Source: Robbsia sp. KACC 23696 (GTDB taxonomy: Bacteria; Pseudomonadota; Gammaproteobacteria; Burkholderiales; Burkholderiaceae). Taken from it: 64,000 nucleotides of DNA. Numbering within the stretch: the first letter of the stretch is position 1; the number at the start of each line of letters is the position of its first letter. The position numbers were made by a program, and so were the translations under genes. Shown here in pieces: positions 36,421 through 45,863 of this stretch. The notes beneath the pieces are model-generated. The model saw only the letters and a list, made by a program, of their open reading frames with translations, ran no database searches and was not told where the DNA came from. The stretch covers positions 1,517,534-1,581,533 of the forward strand of contig NZ_CP156627.1 of assembly GCF_039852015.1 (NCBI RefSeq), in the 5' to 3' direction.

Positions 36421-37313
36421 ATTTCTTGCAATAGCGCCAGAAATGCGCGAACGGCCGGATTCGCCTTGCGGCTCTCGGGCCAGACGGCGGTGATGTCGTG
36501 CTGTTCGACGGCATAGTCGGCGAGAATCGGCACCAGCTCGCCACGGGCGACATAGGGCGCGGCAATCAAGCTTGCGCTCATGCCGATGCCGCCGCCGGCC
36601 ACCAGCGTCGCCACGACCGCCTCGCTGACATCCACGACAATGCCTGCGGGCGGCACGATGTCGATGACGCGTTTTCCCAATTTAAAAGGCCAGCGATACA
36701 GCTGCCCATTGCTCTGATAGCGCAAGTTGACGGTCTCGTGACCGTCCAACGCATCGGGATGCAGGGGCGTCCCGCGTGCGGCGAGGTACGCGGGCGAAGC
36801 GAAGGCGCCAATGCGCAGCGACGTCAGCCGCCGCGACAGCAATCGTGAATCGGCGAGATCGCCGATACGGACCGCGATATCGATCCCCTCGTCGACGATG
36901 TCGACCCGCTGATCATTTAGCCGCAGGTCGACCATCACTTTGGGATAACGTCGACGGAACGCCGGCAACGCCGGCGCGATCAGGTGAATACCGATCGGCA
37001 GTGAAGCGGCGATACGCAAGGTTCCCGAGGGCTCGGAACGCGCGGTGATCGCGATCTGCTCGATCTCTTCCGCATCGCGCAGCAGCCTCAGCGCTCGCTC
37101 GTGCAAATCGCGCCCCTCTGGCGTCAGCGTCAGCGAGCGTGTCGTGCGCGTGAAAAGTGCCACGCCAAGCCGCTGCTCCAAGCGCTGCACGCTTTTACTG
37201 ATCGCCGACGGCGAAACGGCCAGCGACCGCGCGGCAGCCGTGTAACTGCCCATCGATCCGGCGCGCGCGAACGCGATCAGTCCAGTCAGCCGCTCTAAAG
37301 CAATTTGTTCCAT
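36405..37313 (-). CDS. LysR-family transcriptional regulator
   Basis: A 302-residue LTTR. The DNA-binding part is at about residues 6-66 ([21 protein letters not shown], then [21 protein letters not shown]). The effector domain is of the CrgA-like type ([20 protein letters not shown]). It is divergent from a quinone oxidoreductase gene, with a 127-bp shared intergenic region carrying a direct repeat, and probably controls it in response to electrophiles or quinones. Confidence 0.92.
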   Translation of the reverse strand: MEQIALERLTGLIAFARAGSMGSYTAAARSLAVSPSAISKSVQRLEQRLGVALFTRTTRSLTLTPEGRDLHERALRLLRDAEEIEQIAITARSEPSGTLRIAASLPIGIHLIAPALPAFRRRYPKVMVDLRLNDQRVDIVDEGIDIAVRIGDLADSRLLSRRLTSLRIGAFASPAYLAARGTPLHPDALDGHETVNLRYQSNGQLYRWPFKLGKRVIDIVPPAGIVVDVSEAVVATLVAGGGIGMSASLIAAPYVARGELVPILADYAVEQHDITAVWPESRKANPAVRAFLALLQEIAGDR

Positions 37314-37386
37314 GGTGGCATGAGTAAAACGAAATCAGCCCCCATTATCAACCGATTTTCCAGTCTGTACAGTGTGAACCTCCCTG

Positions 37387-37407
37387 ATCGATCGTGTTAT
37401 CGATCGT
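37387..37407. repeat. Tandem ATCGATCGT boxes in a divergent promoter region
   Basis: ATCGATCGT occurs at 37387-37395 and again at 37399-37407, a 12-base period, between the divergent lysR and oxidoreductase genes. Each copy contains the self-complementary ATCGAT and GATCGATC-like cores. Possible regulator binding sites. Confidence 0.35.
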
Positions 37408-37440
37408 CAGACCGAACGATGCACACTGCGAGAAAGCGCG

Positions 37441-38499
37441 ATGAAACAAGACACCATGAAAGCCGTACGACAACATCGCTTCGGCGGCCCGGACGTATTG
37501 CAATACGAGGACGCGCCGATGCCGACGATCCTGCCCGGTGAAGTTCTGGTACGGGTGCATGCGGTTGGTTTGAATCCACCTGACTGGTATCTACGGGACG
37601 GCTTCAAGGCACTCGCGCCGGAGTGGCGCCCGACCGTCTCGTTTCCCGTAATACCGGGCACCGATATTTCTGGGATCGTCGTGGACGTCGCCAGCGACGT
37701 GGACACGTTTGCCGCGGGCGATGCCGTCTACGCGATGGTGCGGTTCCCCGGCGGCCTCAACGCACAGAGCAAGGCGTACGCCGAATACGTCGCCGTCCCG
37801 GCAACGGAAGTGGCACGCAAGCCGGCCGGGATCGATCACCGACATGCCGCAGGCGCGCCGATGTCGCTGCTCACCGCGTGGCAGTTCCTGATCGCCCTAG
37901 GCCATGACGAACAAAACGCGCTTCAGCCCCAGCAGCATGAACCGATACCGCTCCAGGGCAAGACCGTGCTGGTCAATGGCGCGGCCGGCGGCGTCGGGCA
38001 CTTTGCGGTGCAGATCGCTAAATGGCAAGGCGCGCACGTGATCGCGGTGGCATCCGGCGAACACGAAGCCTTTCTGCGCGACCTGGGCGCGGACGCATTC
38101 GTCGATTACACGAAGACGGCCCCCGAGGACCGTTTTCGTGACATCGATCTCGTTCTCGACGCAGTCGGCGGCCCCACCACCGGACGCTTTCTGAGAACAC
38201 TCAAACGCGGCGGCGCATTGTTTCCGGTATTTCCGCTTGGCTTTAATGGCGCGGAAGAAGCTGCGGCGCTCGGCTGTATCGTATCCACGACCCAAGTCCG
38301 CTCGTCGGGCGCGCAATTGGCGGAGATCGCCCCGTTGTTGCAAGCAGGAACGATCCGCGTGGCGATCGACAGCGCGTTCCCGCTTCAACATGCCGATCAA
38401 GCCCACGAACGCGCCTCCAAGGGGCATATACGCGGCAAGATCGTCCTCACCGTGACGGACAGCAGCAATGGCAGCGACAGCGAAGATAGTCGCGCATGA
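37441..38499 (+). CDS. NADP-dependent quinone-type oxidoreductase, zinc-free MDR
   Basis: A 352-residue medium-chain reductase. The GroES-like domain starts MKAVRQHRFGGPDVLQYEDAP. The nucleotide-binding motif is VNGAAGGVGHFAVQIAKW at about residues 177-194. No structural or catalytic zinc cysteines are visible, placing it with quinone oxidoreductases/enoyl reductases that detoxify quinones or enones using NADPH. The first ATG at 37441 has GAGAAAG upstream; an alternative start lies five codons later. A Ser/Asp-rich tail (SSNGSDSEDS) is non-conserved. Regulated in all likelihood by the divergent LysR protein. Confidence 0.9.
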   Translation: MKQDTMKAVRQHRFGGPDVLQYEDAPMPTILPGEVLVRVHAVGLNPPDWYLRDGFKALAPEWRPTVSFPVIPGTDISGIVVDVASDVDTFAAGDAVYAMVRFPGGLNAQSKAYAEYVAVPATEVARKPAGIDHRHAAGAPMSLLTAWQFLIALGHDEQNALQPQQHEPIPLQGKTVLVNGAAGGVGHFAVQIAKWQGAHVIAVASGEHEAFLRDLGADAFVDYTKTAPEDRFRDIDLVLDAVGGPTTGRFLRTLKRGGALFPVFPLGFNGAEEAAALGCIVSTTQVRSSGAQLAEIAPLLQAGTIRVAIDSAFPLQHADQAHERASKGHIRGKIVLTVTDSSNGSDSEDSRA

Positions 38500-38533
38500 T
38501 GCAGGGCGCGACGATGTCGCCCTTACGCAAGCC

Positions 38534-39817
38534 CTAGAAGCGCGGCTTGACGGTCTGCCAATCGGGCTTGTATTTGCGCATCTGGCGCACATCGTCGCGC
38601 TGTCGGATATCGATCGATTTGTATAATTCGTGCAGTTTCTCGAGCTGCGCATGATCGAGTTCGACACCGAGCCCGGGCGCATCGGTGATGCGTACGCACC
38701 CGTTGACGATCGGCAGTTTGCCGCCGCGAATCACTTCCTCGTCCGCCTCCTGCCATGGATAGTGCGTATCGCAGGCATACGACAAGTTCGGCACCGCTGC
38801 CGCGACGTGCGACATCGCCATCAGGCTGATGCCCAAATGCGAATTCGAATGCATCGAGACGCCGACGCCGAAGACGTCGCACATTTTTGAGAGGATCTGC
38901 GTATCGCGCAGGCCGCCCCAGTAATGGTGATCGGCCAGGACGATCTGCACGCTGTTCAGTGCGACGCTCCGACGGAATTCATCGAAATCGGTGACGACCA
39001 TATTGGTCGCCAGCGGCAAACCGGTGCGACGATGGACTTCGGCCATCCCTTCGAGACCAGGACTCGGATCTTCATAATACTCAAGTGCATCGCCTACGCG
39101 TTCTGCCATGCGCACCGCGGTCTCGATCGACCAGTTGCCGTTGGGATCGATCCGTAATGGGGCTTCCGGGAAAGCCTTTTTCAACGCTTTGATGCAGTCG
39201 ATTTCATGCTCCGGCTCGAGCGCACCCGCCTTGAGCTTGATGCTCTTGAAGCCATTCTCATCGATCATGCGCCGCGCCTGCGCCACGATCTGTGTCTCCG
39301 ACAACGCTTCGCCCCATCGATCCGCTTTGTACGGCGCATCGATATGCTCGGCATACTTAAAAAAGAGATAGGCACTGAAAGGCACTTCCTGCCGCACGGC
39401 GCCTCCTAGCAGGTCGACGAGCGGCGCATTCAGATGCCGTGCCTGCACATCGAGAAATGCCACTTCGAATGCCGAGTACGCATTGGCGATCTGTTTGCTC
39501 GGGTGCGAACCGGGCGCCAATTCCGCACCGCCTTTCGCGGCGGTACCGTCCTGCTGCATCGCTTTCACCGCGGCGATCACCCGGGCACGCAAGCCGTTCG
39601 TATCGAAAGGATCGAGCCCGACCAATTCGCTTTTCACACGATCGAGCACTTTCAGCACCGGTGCGTCACCGTAGCTCTCGCCCAGGCCGACGATGCCGCT
39701 ATCGGTCTCGACTTGAATAATCGAGCGCAACGCATAGGGCTCATGGATGCCGGTGGCATTCAGCAAAGGCGCGTCCTTGAACGCGATCGGCGTGACAACG
39801 ACCCGTTTGATCTTCAT
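38534..39817 (-). CDS. gudD: Glucarate dehydratase-like enolase-superfamily enzyme
   Basis: A 427-residue enzyme expected to dehydrate D-glucarate or a related aldarate to a keto-deoxy sugar acid. The start at 39817 has AGGAG six bases upstream; longer in-frame starts lack one. The mandelate-racemase/GlucD pattern is visible: KLKAGALEPEHEIDCIKAL with the catalytic Lys, RIDPNGNWS and EYYEDP for metal ligands, ATNMVVTDFDEF, LADHHYWGG, and SMHSNSHLGISLMAMSHVAAA with the catalytic His. It is divergent from a GntR regulator across a 28-bp palindrome. Whether glucarate is the true substrate cannot be fixed from sequence; the family has several closely related aldarate specificities. Confidence 0.82.
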   Translation of the reverse strand: MKIKRVVVTPIAFKDAPLLNATGIHEPYALRSIIQVETDSGIVGLGESYGDAPVLKVLDRVKSELVGLDPFDTNGLRARVIAAVKAMQQDGTAAKGGAELAPGSHPSKQIANAYSAFEVAFLDVQARHLNAPLVDLLGGAVRQEVPFSAYLFFKYAEHIDAPYKADRWGEALSETQIVAQARRMIDENGFKSIKLKAGALEPEHEIDCIKALKKAFPEAPLRIDPNGNWSIETAVRMAERVGDALEYYEDPSPGLEGMAEVHRRTGLPLATNMVVTDFDEFRRSVALNSVQIVLADHHYWGGLRDTQILSKMCDVFGVGVSMHSNSHLGISLMAMSHVAAAVPNLSYACDTHYPWQEADEEVIRGGKLPIVNGCVRITDAPGLGVELDHAQLEKLHELYKSIDIRQRDDVRQMRKYKPDWQTVKPRF

Positions 39818-39977
39818 CTGTTGCTCCTGAAAGAATGCGGAGAAAGGGGCTATCGGCGCCTGCCCTATCGCTTCGCCGATGAACATTACGCCTTCGTATT
39901 GCGCTGGCGTCATCCAATGCGCACCCCGGTTTCCGGTTTGCCATTACGCGGTGTGGGTTGAATGGCTAGCATTTTCT

Positions 39978-40005
39978 GTAAAACACTAATATATTAGTGT
40001 TTTAC
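39978..40005. promoter_or_regulatory. 28-bp perfect palindrome, GntR operator candidate
   Basis: GTAAAACACTAATA is followed immediately by its exact reverse complement. It sits between gudD (start 39817, minus) and the GntR gene (plus). GntR/FCD regulators bind AT-rich palindromes, so this is the probable operator controlling both directions. Confidence 0.7.
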
Positions 40006-40065
40006 TTGCGAAAAGGGAAATCGGGTATACGCGGAGTCGTCGGGCATGCGCGCGATCCGTTTATC

Positions 40066-40839
40066 ATGAGCGGCGACGCCTTGCCGTCACGCACGGCCCC
40101 GTTCCCTTCGTCAGAAAAGCTTCCCGACATCGTTCAGCTTATGAATCGCGTATTCGCCCCGCCCCCCGTGCAATTGGACCGCTCGCGTCACGCATCGCCG
40201 CAGGTGTTCGAGCATCTGCGCGAACGCATCATCGACCTGCGGTTCCCGCCGGGCATGTCGCTGTCGCGCGTTGAACTGGCAGCGGAGTTCGGGGTCAGTC
40301 AGACGCCGGTTCGCGAAGCATTGCTGCGCTTGGCCGAGGAAAAGCTCGTCGATGTTTTTCCGCAGCACGCCACGATCGTAAGACCGATCGATATCGCACT
40401 GGCGCATCAAGCGCACTTTCTGAGATTGGCGATCGAGCTGGAAGTGGTCGCCACGCTGGCGGGGGCGCCAGACGCGGCATTGCTGGGCAAGCTCGATAGA
40501 ACGATCGAGGATCAACGTCTGCATGCCGCCCGCTTGGATCACGGGGCGTTCGTCGCCGCCGATCAGGCCTTCCACGCCACGATGTATGACGCAGCGGCGG
40601 TGCCGGACTTATTTCCGCTGGTACGCCGGCAAAGCGGGCATCTGGATCGGCTGCGCTATTTGCATGTGCCCACGCCCGGCAAAATGCAAACGGTCATCGA
40701 GGACCATGCGGCAATCTTGGACGCGATCAGACACGGGGATGCAACACAGGCGCAGCACGCGCTGCGTCGCCATCTAGGGGGCACGCTCAGCCGCATCACC
40801 GACATCCGCGCGCGCTATCCGGATTATCTGCTGGGTTGA
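40066..40839 (+). CDS. GntR-family regulator, FCD domain
   Basis: A regulator of about 257 residues. The N-terminus is uncertain: a GTG at 39997 lies inside the 28-bp palindrome and is unlikely, ATG 40066 is taken here, and ATG 40141 just before the DNA-binding domain is also possible. No clear ribosome site precedes any of them. The winged helix has HASPQVFEHLRERIIDLRFP, then FGVSQTPVREALLRLAEEKL. The FCD domain has AADQAFHATMYDAA and IEDHAAILDAI with the usual His ligands. It probably represses gudD until an aldarate binds. Confidence 0.85.
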   Translation: MSGDALPSRTAPFPSSEKLPDIVQLMNRVFAPPPVQLDRSRHASPQVFEHLRERIIDLRFPPGMSLSRVELAAEFGVSQTPVREALLRLAEEKLVDVFPQHATIVRPIDIALAHQAHFLRLAIELEVVATLAGAPDAALLGKLDRTIEDQRLHAARLDHGAFVAADQAFHATMYDAAAVPDLFPLVRRQSGHLDRLRYLHVPTPGKMQTVIEDHAAILDAIRHGDATQAQHALRRHLGGTLSRITDIRARYPDYLLG

Positions 40840-41223
40840 GCGATGCGTCGCGCGATCGCGTTGACAGTCGATGCGTTCGCCGTGGCGGCAATCGACGCAT
40901 ACATGGGCGCCAACCGCTGACGCACCCCGTTTCGATTTTTTCGGTTTCGCACGTTTTTACGAAAGCGGGAGCGTGGCGGTTTGGCTTTCTGTTCCGTCTT
41001 GCGTATCGGATATCGATACCACCGGTATCACGGCCACACCCTTTGGGATATCGATCAGCAACGCATTCCGCTTTCTGCGACTATCCGATGCGTTGTGCCC
41101 GGTGCCAGATATCGCGCGTTCACGACGTGTCGGCAAAGTGCCGGCGCATTGCTGCCCGCGTAGCGGCTGGACATAGCGATGACTGAAATCCGGGCTATCT
41201 CGATCCATTCCTAAGCGACTGCC
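40840..41223. other. Gap without a supported gene
   Basis: About 380 bases between the GntR gene and the lipase-like gene. Open frames here lack family resemblance and ribosome sites. The T-rich stretch near 40935-40965 and GATATCGATACCACCGGTAT near 41010 are the only features noticed. No promoter is identifiable with confidence. Confidence 0.35.
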
Positions 41224-41943
41224 ATGAACCACCGATCCAATGTGGACGCAGCCGAGCGCGGCGCGGCGCGCGGTCGCGTCCCTGTTACCGCGCCTGCCAT
41301 CGTCGTGCTTATCCACGGACTCGGCCGTACTGCCGGCTGTTGGCGGAGCTTGCGTCGAAGTTTGGGGCAAGCAGGTTACCGCCCTATCGCGATCGCTTAC
41401 CCGTCGACGCGCTGCGATATTCCGGAACTCGTCCGCCAATGGATCGACCCCGCCCTGTCGCGAGCACTCGACGAGGCATCGATACAAGGAACGGCCGTGC
41501 ACATCGTGACCCATTCGATGGGTGGAATTCTGCTCCGTCATTGGATGCAATTCCGGCATCTGCCATCGCGCAGCCGGGTAGTCATGCTTGCCCCGCCGAA
41601 TCGAGGCAGCGAAGTGATCGATCGCTTGGGACGGTATGCGTGGTTTCGGCGCTGCATGGGGCCGGCGGCCATGCAATTGAGCACTGCACCAACAAGCTGG
41701 GTCAATGCTTTGCCCGGCTGGGGGTCTGAGGCGGCGCTTTGCATCATAGCCGGAAGCCGCAGCATGGATCCCTGGTTCAATCGATGGTTCGAAGGATCCC
41801 ACGACGGAAAAGTAGCGGTCGCACGCACCTATTTGCGCGGCGTCGATACGCGCCACGTGCTACCAACAAACCATACATGGATCATGAACGATAGCCGCGT
41901 GCGCAATCTGATCACACACTATCTCCAGCAAGGAGACCGTTGA
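41224..41943 (+). CDS. Alpha/beta hydrolase, lipase/PGAP1-like
   Basis: A 239-residue serine hydrolase. LIHGLGRTAGCWRSL supplies the oxyanion motif, HSMGG the nucleophile Ser (about residue 99), and the C-terminal LPTNHTWIMND the catalytic His. Between them, LAPPNRGSEVID is typical of lipases and PGAP1-like deacylases. There is no signal peptide. Substrate unknown; it stands alone, facing the convergent MFS gene. Confidence 0.82.
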   Translation: MNHRSNVDAAERGAARGRVPVTAPAIVVLIHGLGRTAGCWRSLRRSLGQAGYRPIAIAYPSTRCDIPELVRQWIDPALSRALDEASIQGTAVHIVTHSMGGILLRHWMQFRHLPSRSRVVMLAPPNRGSEVIDRLGRYAWFRRCMGPAAMQLSTAPTSWVNALPGWGSEAALCIIAGSRSMDPWFNRWFEGSHDGKVAVARTYLRGVDTRHVLPTNHTWIMNDSRVRNLITHYLQQGDR

Positions 41944-42060
41944 CCCCTACACGCGACGGACGCCGGAGCGAAAGCTGCCGGCGTTGCGCGCGAGCGCACG
42001 CTCTATCTAGCCTTCTCGGATCGTACGCTGCAAAACCGGCGTACCGACCCGATTCGCAAA

Positions 42061-43383
42061 TCAGTGTGCCCGCCCGCGTCGCAATACAGCGGGAAGTGCC
42101 TTTTCGCTCGTCACGGCCGGAAGCGGCTCCGGAACGTTCACCTTGGGTGCCCATTTACGCCGCATCAACACGATCGTACTGGTTGCTCCGAGGAACAAGA
42201 AGACGACGATCGCCATCATCGGCAAGGTATAACTATGTCCAACATGCAGCAACCAACCGGAGAGGCTGGCGGAAATGCCACCTGCCAAGCTCGTTGCAAC
42301 CTGCTGGAAACCGGTATTCAAACCAGTCGCCTGCTTTGGAATAAGCGTCAGCTTTACCAAGGCGAGATTATTCGTCGTGACCAGCCCCACCAGCGTCAAT
42401 GACAATACGTTCCAGAACAACGCCATCTGCAGTGTCGACGCATAGGCACCAAACAGCACCGTCATACCGCCGATAAAGCCGACCACCATAAACGATTTCC
42501 GCACGATCACCGCGTCGTAGCCACGTGCGATAAGCCGGTCGGCGCCCCATCCGCTTAGGGCCGCCATTGCCGCGACGCCAAAAAAGCTCATCGCCGTGTA
42601 GACGCCGGAACGGGTCAGCGACAGTCCCCGCTGCTCGACGAGGTAGGCCGGCATCCATGTCATGCAGTAAAACGCGAAGTAAGCGTAGCAAAAATTCGTG
42701 ACGAGCCCGCCCCATACCACCGGACTGGCAAGCAGATTACGCATCGGTACTGTCCCGGCGACTTCCTTTCTCCTTGAAAGCTCAGCGCGATCCGGGTAAT
42801 CATTGCGCACCATCAATAACCATGGCAATAACCACACCATGCCGGCGAGACCGGTGACGATAAACATCACTTTCCATGAGGTCCCGGCGATCAACCAGGC
42901 CGCGAGCGGCGCGCCCAATGCAGGTCCCATTTTTCCACCGACGGAATAAATGGCCAGAGCCGAACCCTTTTGCGTTTCCTCGAAACGATCCGCGATATAG
43001 CGATACGTCGCCGGCACCACGACGGCTTCGGCGGCGCCGATCAGGATGCGCACCACAAGCAATCCCGTCAGCGTCGTGACGACGCCCGTGGCAGCGGCCG
43101 CCACGCACCAAAGAAAGAAACAGATGGCATAGGGCCACTTGACGCCATAGCGGTCGACCAACCAGCCCATCGGCAACTGAAATAAGCCATACGCCCAAAA
43201 AATCGACGAGCCCAACCAACCGCGCTGCACGCTTGTCAGCGCGAACTCGTTCACGAAGCGATGATCGGCTATGGCGGCGGACATGCTGGATCGGTCAGAC
43301 CACGCGATCATCAGACCCAGCGCAAGCAATACCACTACGCCCCATCGGCTTTCCAGGCGCCCCGCCTTTTGCATCGTCGCCAT
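42061..43383 (-). CDS. MFS transporter, anion:cation symporter type
   Basis: A 440-residue inner-membrane transporter with 12 helices of the ACS family (tartrate, glucarate and phthalate porters). The start at 43383 has GGAG eight bases upstream. Signature features are the helix 1 end AWSDRSSMSAAIADH, the loop GWLVDRYGVKWPY, and RILIGAAEAVVVPATYRYIADRF. It is the last gene of a minus-strand catabolic run, after a decarboxylase-like and an amidohydrolase gene; phthalate-like or other aromatic dicarboxylates, or aldarates, are plausible substrates. Confidence 0.9.
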   Translation of the reverse strand: MATMQKAGRLESRWGVVVLLALGLMIAWSDRSSMSAAIADHRFVNEFALTSVQRGWLGSSIFWAYGLFQLPMGWLVDRYGVKWPYAICFFLWCVAAAATGVVTTLTGLLVVRILIGAAEAVVVPATYRYIADRFEETQKGSALAIYSVGGKMGPALGAPLAAWLIAGTSWKVMFIVTGLAGMVWLLPWLLMVRNDYPDRAELSRRKEVAGTVPMRNLLASPVVWGGLVTNFCYAYFAFYCMTWMPAYLVEQRGLSLTRSGVYTAMSFFGVAAMAALSGWGADRLIARGYDAVIVRKSFMVVGFIGGMTVLFGAYASTLQMALFWNVLSLTLVGLVTTNNLALVKLTLIPKQATGLNTGFQQVATSLAGGISASLSGWLLHVGHSYTLPMMAIVVFLFLGATSTIVLMRRKWAPKVNVPEPLPAVTSEKALPAVLRRGRAH

Positions 43384-43499
43384 TACGGTGTCTCCGTTCA
43401 CATCTTATATTGTCGAGACGGCGATTCCAGCACGCGAATGTACGTCAGCCATCTCAAGTAACGAACGCGTTTCCTTCAATCACAACCGGCGCGACTTGC

Positions 43500-44402
43500 T
43501 TAACCGAGGCTCCCCGTGACGTCGTCGAATAGCTCATCTACAGAAAACCGGCGCGGAATGATTTTCTGCTCGAACGCCCAGTCGATGGCGAGTGCGATAC
43601 CCTTGCGATTTGCCTCCAGCCCTAAAGGCGGAAAGGCGGCAGGAACATCGACCGCTTCGTTGCGACTGCGCTCGATCATGCGATAGAGATCTCGCACGAT
43701 ATCGGGGCGGTTCTTGCTCACGTCCTTGTGCACGACAAAGATATGGTTGATCGGTACCACGCCTTCTCGCGCGAACCAATCTTTAGCTGCCTCCTGGGCA
43801 TTCGGGATCAGCGTTTTGACGCGCGGATCTTTCGGCATGTCTTCGCCAGCCAGCAAGGCCGCGAGCTTGCCATCGAGCATCATGTCGGCAACCGACGTCC
43901 CCTTCGGCAAACGCTGGCAATTTTCCGGATCGGAATATTCGGCCAGATGCCCGTCTCCCACCGTCATCCATGTGACCTTGTCCAAATCCACGCCGTACTC
44001 GTGCCGTAAGATCCCGCGAATCCAAAGGCCGGTGGTTTGCGCGTACGTCCGAACGCCCACTTGCCGACCCTCGATATCTTTCGGATCCAAATGACCGAAC
44101 GCATCGTTATAGCCCGCGCAGTGATGCTGAAAACGACCCGATATCGGCGCTGGCAACATCACATAGGGCTTGCCATACGCTTTGGCCTGAAGGTAAGTGA
44201 CGATCGCCAACTCTCCGGCATCGAAGGCGTTCTCCCGGACCATCGGTTTGAAGCCTTCGCTGGCACGCGCCGGACCACAAAAATTCAGATGAACCAAATC
44301 GGAGGTCACGCGCCCCTCTTTCAAGGCCTTCGTGACTTTGTAGTCGGCCAGATTAAGCCGGAGCGTCGGCAGATCTGCTTCGGTCGTTGTCATCGTTTTC
44401 AT
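43500..44402 (-). CDS. 4,5-dihydroxyphthalate decarboxylase-like protein
   Basis: A 300-residue cytoplasmic protein with the periplasmic-binding-protein fold of the Pht5/4,5-dihydroxyphthalate decarboxylase family. Features are LRLNLADYKVTKALKEGRV, SEGFKPMVRENAFDAGELAI, APISGRFQHHCAGY, the GRQVGVRTYAQTTGLWIRGIL segment, and ALAIDWAFEQKIIPRRFSV. Known members decarboxylate a ring-hydroxylated phthalate to protocatechuate; others are annotated as NitT/TauT-type binding proteins, but this one lacks a signal peptide. It lies between an amidohydrolase and an MFS gene. A decarboxylase is favoured, substrate open. Confidence 0.72.
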   Translation of the reverse strand: MKTMTTTEADLPTLRLNLADYKVTKALKEGRVTSDLVHLNFCGPARASEGFKPMVRENAFDAGELAIVTYLQAKAYGKPYVMLPAPISGRFQHHCAGYNDAFGHLDPKDIEGRQVGVRTYAQTTGLWIRGILRHEYGVDLDKVTWMTVGDGHLAEYSDPENCQRLPKGTSVADMMLDGKLAALLAGEDMPKDPRVKTLIPNAQEAAKDWFAREGVVPINHIFVVHKDVSKNRPDIVRDLYRMIERSRNEAVDVPAAFPPLGLEANRKGIALAIDWAFEQKIIPRRFSVDELFDDVTGSLG

Positions 44403-44502
44403 TCCCTTCCTGAAGATAAACTGTCGCGCGGCAGCGGCACGTCGATGCGTCGAGGCATCTCACAATGCGTGCGTACCGCACGAAACGCGGGGATCGCTCG
44501 AA

Positions 44503-45351
44503 TCAGGCCAAGGCCGGATACAGCTTCTGTGCCGTTTTCCCGAAAATAGCGTCACGATCCGCCGCGCTGACATACTGCAGTCCGGCCTGCGCCGCCCCCA
44601 ATAGTTCTGGCAGCGTGCCTTTCGAGCTGGGAAAATTGGAACCCCAGGCCAGTCGATTCGCGCCGAAAGCCTCCACGAGGCGCGGGAAGAATGTCTCCGC
44701 GCGGGCGTCGCCCTTTGCCATATCGTCGAAGATACGGGGCGTCAATTTCATAAAGATATTCGGGATCGACGCCAAGTCGAACAGGCTTTGCGCTTTGGCA
44801 TAAGGCGCACCGTCGGTGACGTCCGGACGGCCGAGGTGATCGAGAATGATCGCGACATTGGGAAAGCGCCGGGCCAGTTCACGTACCTGCGGCAATCCCA
44901 CGACGCCCGTCTGAATGCACATCGGTAGATGTAATTCGCCGCATGCTTCCCAGGCAGGATAGGTGCGCGGATCCTCCAACTCGCTTGGATCGAACTCCTT
45001 GGTGCTCCCGCCGGTGAACATACGCAAGCCGCCAAGTCCGCGTTCGACGCAGGCGCGAATGGTATCGGGCGCGTCGGGCGCCGTCATGTCCACCGACCCT
45101 ACCGCCACGAGACGGTGCGCGTGCTCGGCGCAGGCGTCCAGCACATAGCTGTTATCGAATCCATACGTGGTGGATGAGTGGACCACGGCTGCTTTCGCCA
45201 CGCCCGCCTCGTCCATCGCGGCGATCAGCGCTTCGACAGTGGACGGCCGTTCCTTCGACCAATCCGAACGCTTTCCGAACAACGGCATGACAGGATAGCG
45301 ATCAAGGTCGTCCGAAATGATGTGGGGATGGATATCAATAATTTCCGACAT
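44503..45351 (-). CDS. TIM-barrel amidohydrolase (LigI/lactonase-like family)
   Basis: A 282-residue member of the amidohydrolase-2 family. The start at 45351 (MSEIIDIHPH) has AGGA seven bases upstream and is preferred over an ATG 33 bases earlier. IDIHPH gives HxH, VAIILDHLGRPD the His on a later strand, and LAWGSNFPSSKG has Asn where the catalytic Asp (GSDFP) is usual. Known relatives hydrolyse pyrone or muconolactone intermediates of aromatic degradation. The Asp-to-Asn change may alter or abolish hydrolysis. It is adjacent to the dihydroxyphthalate decarboxylase-like gene. Confidence 0.8.
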   Translation of the reverse strand: MSEIIDIHPHIISDDLDRYPVMPLFGKRSDWSKERPSTVEALIAAMDEAGVAKAAVVHSSTTYGFDNSYVLDACAEHAHRLVAVGSVDMTAPDAPDTIRACVERGLGGLRMFTGGSTKEFDPSELEDPRTYPAWEACGELHLPMCIQTGVVGLPQVRELARRFPNVAIILDHLGRPDVTDGAPYAKAQSLFDLASIPNIFMKLTPRIFDDMAKGDARAETFFPRLVEAFGANRLAWGSNFPSSKGTLPELLGAAQAGLQYVSAADRDAIFGKTAQKLYPALA

Positions 45352-45863
45352 GTGCGTGTCCTGGATAGATAGTTTCTTCTCCATCGATCATCGCGGTGCA
45401 GCGGATTGCCGTCTATTGATATTGAAGTCAATCAGACTTAACGAAACAGTGAAGTCGGCATAAGTTTTTTGATGCGCGCACGCTTTTCACGCAGTCTTGG
45501 GCGATGAAAATCGGCGGCTTCTTGATTTTTTCGGTATCGCCCGAGATTATGCAAAATACCTTGATTCATGCCACATTGACTGAATATTCATGCACCGAAG
45601 CGCGTATAAAGTGGCCTGTTCGAAATATTAGAATCATTTTTTTGGCATAACGCTTCCGTCAGCGTTGCTTGCTCGACGATGCAAGTGGAAAAGCACGCTC
45701 CGGGTTTGTACCCGGTAGCGCAATACCGAAGGTATACCCTTAAACCAATCGTGAAGCGCGTTGGTGTCTACGGATTCGCGCGGTCGAAGCATCGCAGTTC
45801 GTCGCCCCTCAACGCATGCGTCAGGACTGCGTGTGCGCTGTGCCAAGCTTGGACAATGCGCCC
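45352..45863. other. AT-rich gap between amidohydrolase and aroQ
   Basis: About 510 bases without a supported gene. It is AT-rich near 45410-45660 and probably holds the promoter for the amidohydrolase. A hairpin CCGGGT-TTGT-ACCCGG at 45700-45715 lies downstream of aroQ on the minus strand, and a TTTT occurs eight bases past it, so it may be a weak terminator of aroQ. Confidence 0.35.

Noticed and set aside
39997..40065. GTG start of the GntR protein inside the palindrome
   Set aside because: A start within the putative operator, without a ribosome site and with no conserved residues before the DNA-binding domain, is improbable.
40957..41856. 299-codon open frame on the minus strand
   Set aside because: It overlaps the hydrolase with intact HSMGG and catalytic His on the plus strand, and it shows no family resemblance or ribosome site.
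45634..45846. 70-codon minus-strand frame in the gap after aroQ
   Set aside because: No ribosome site, no family resemblance, and atypical composition; treated as non-coding.
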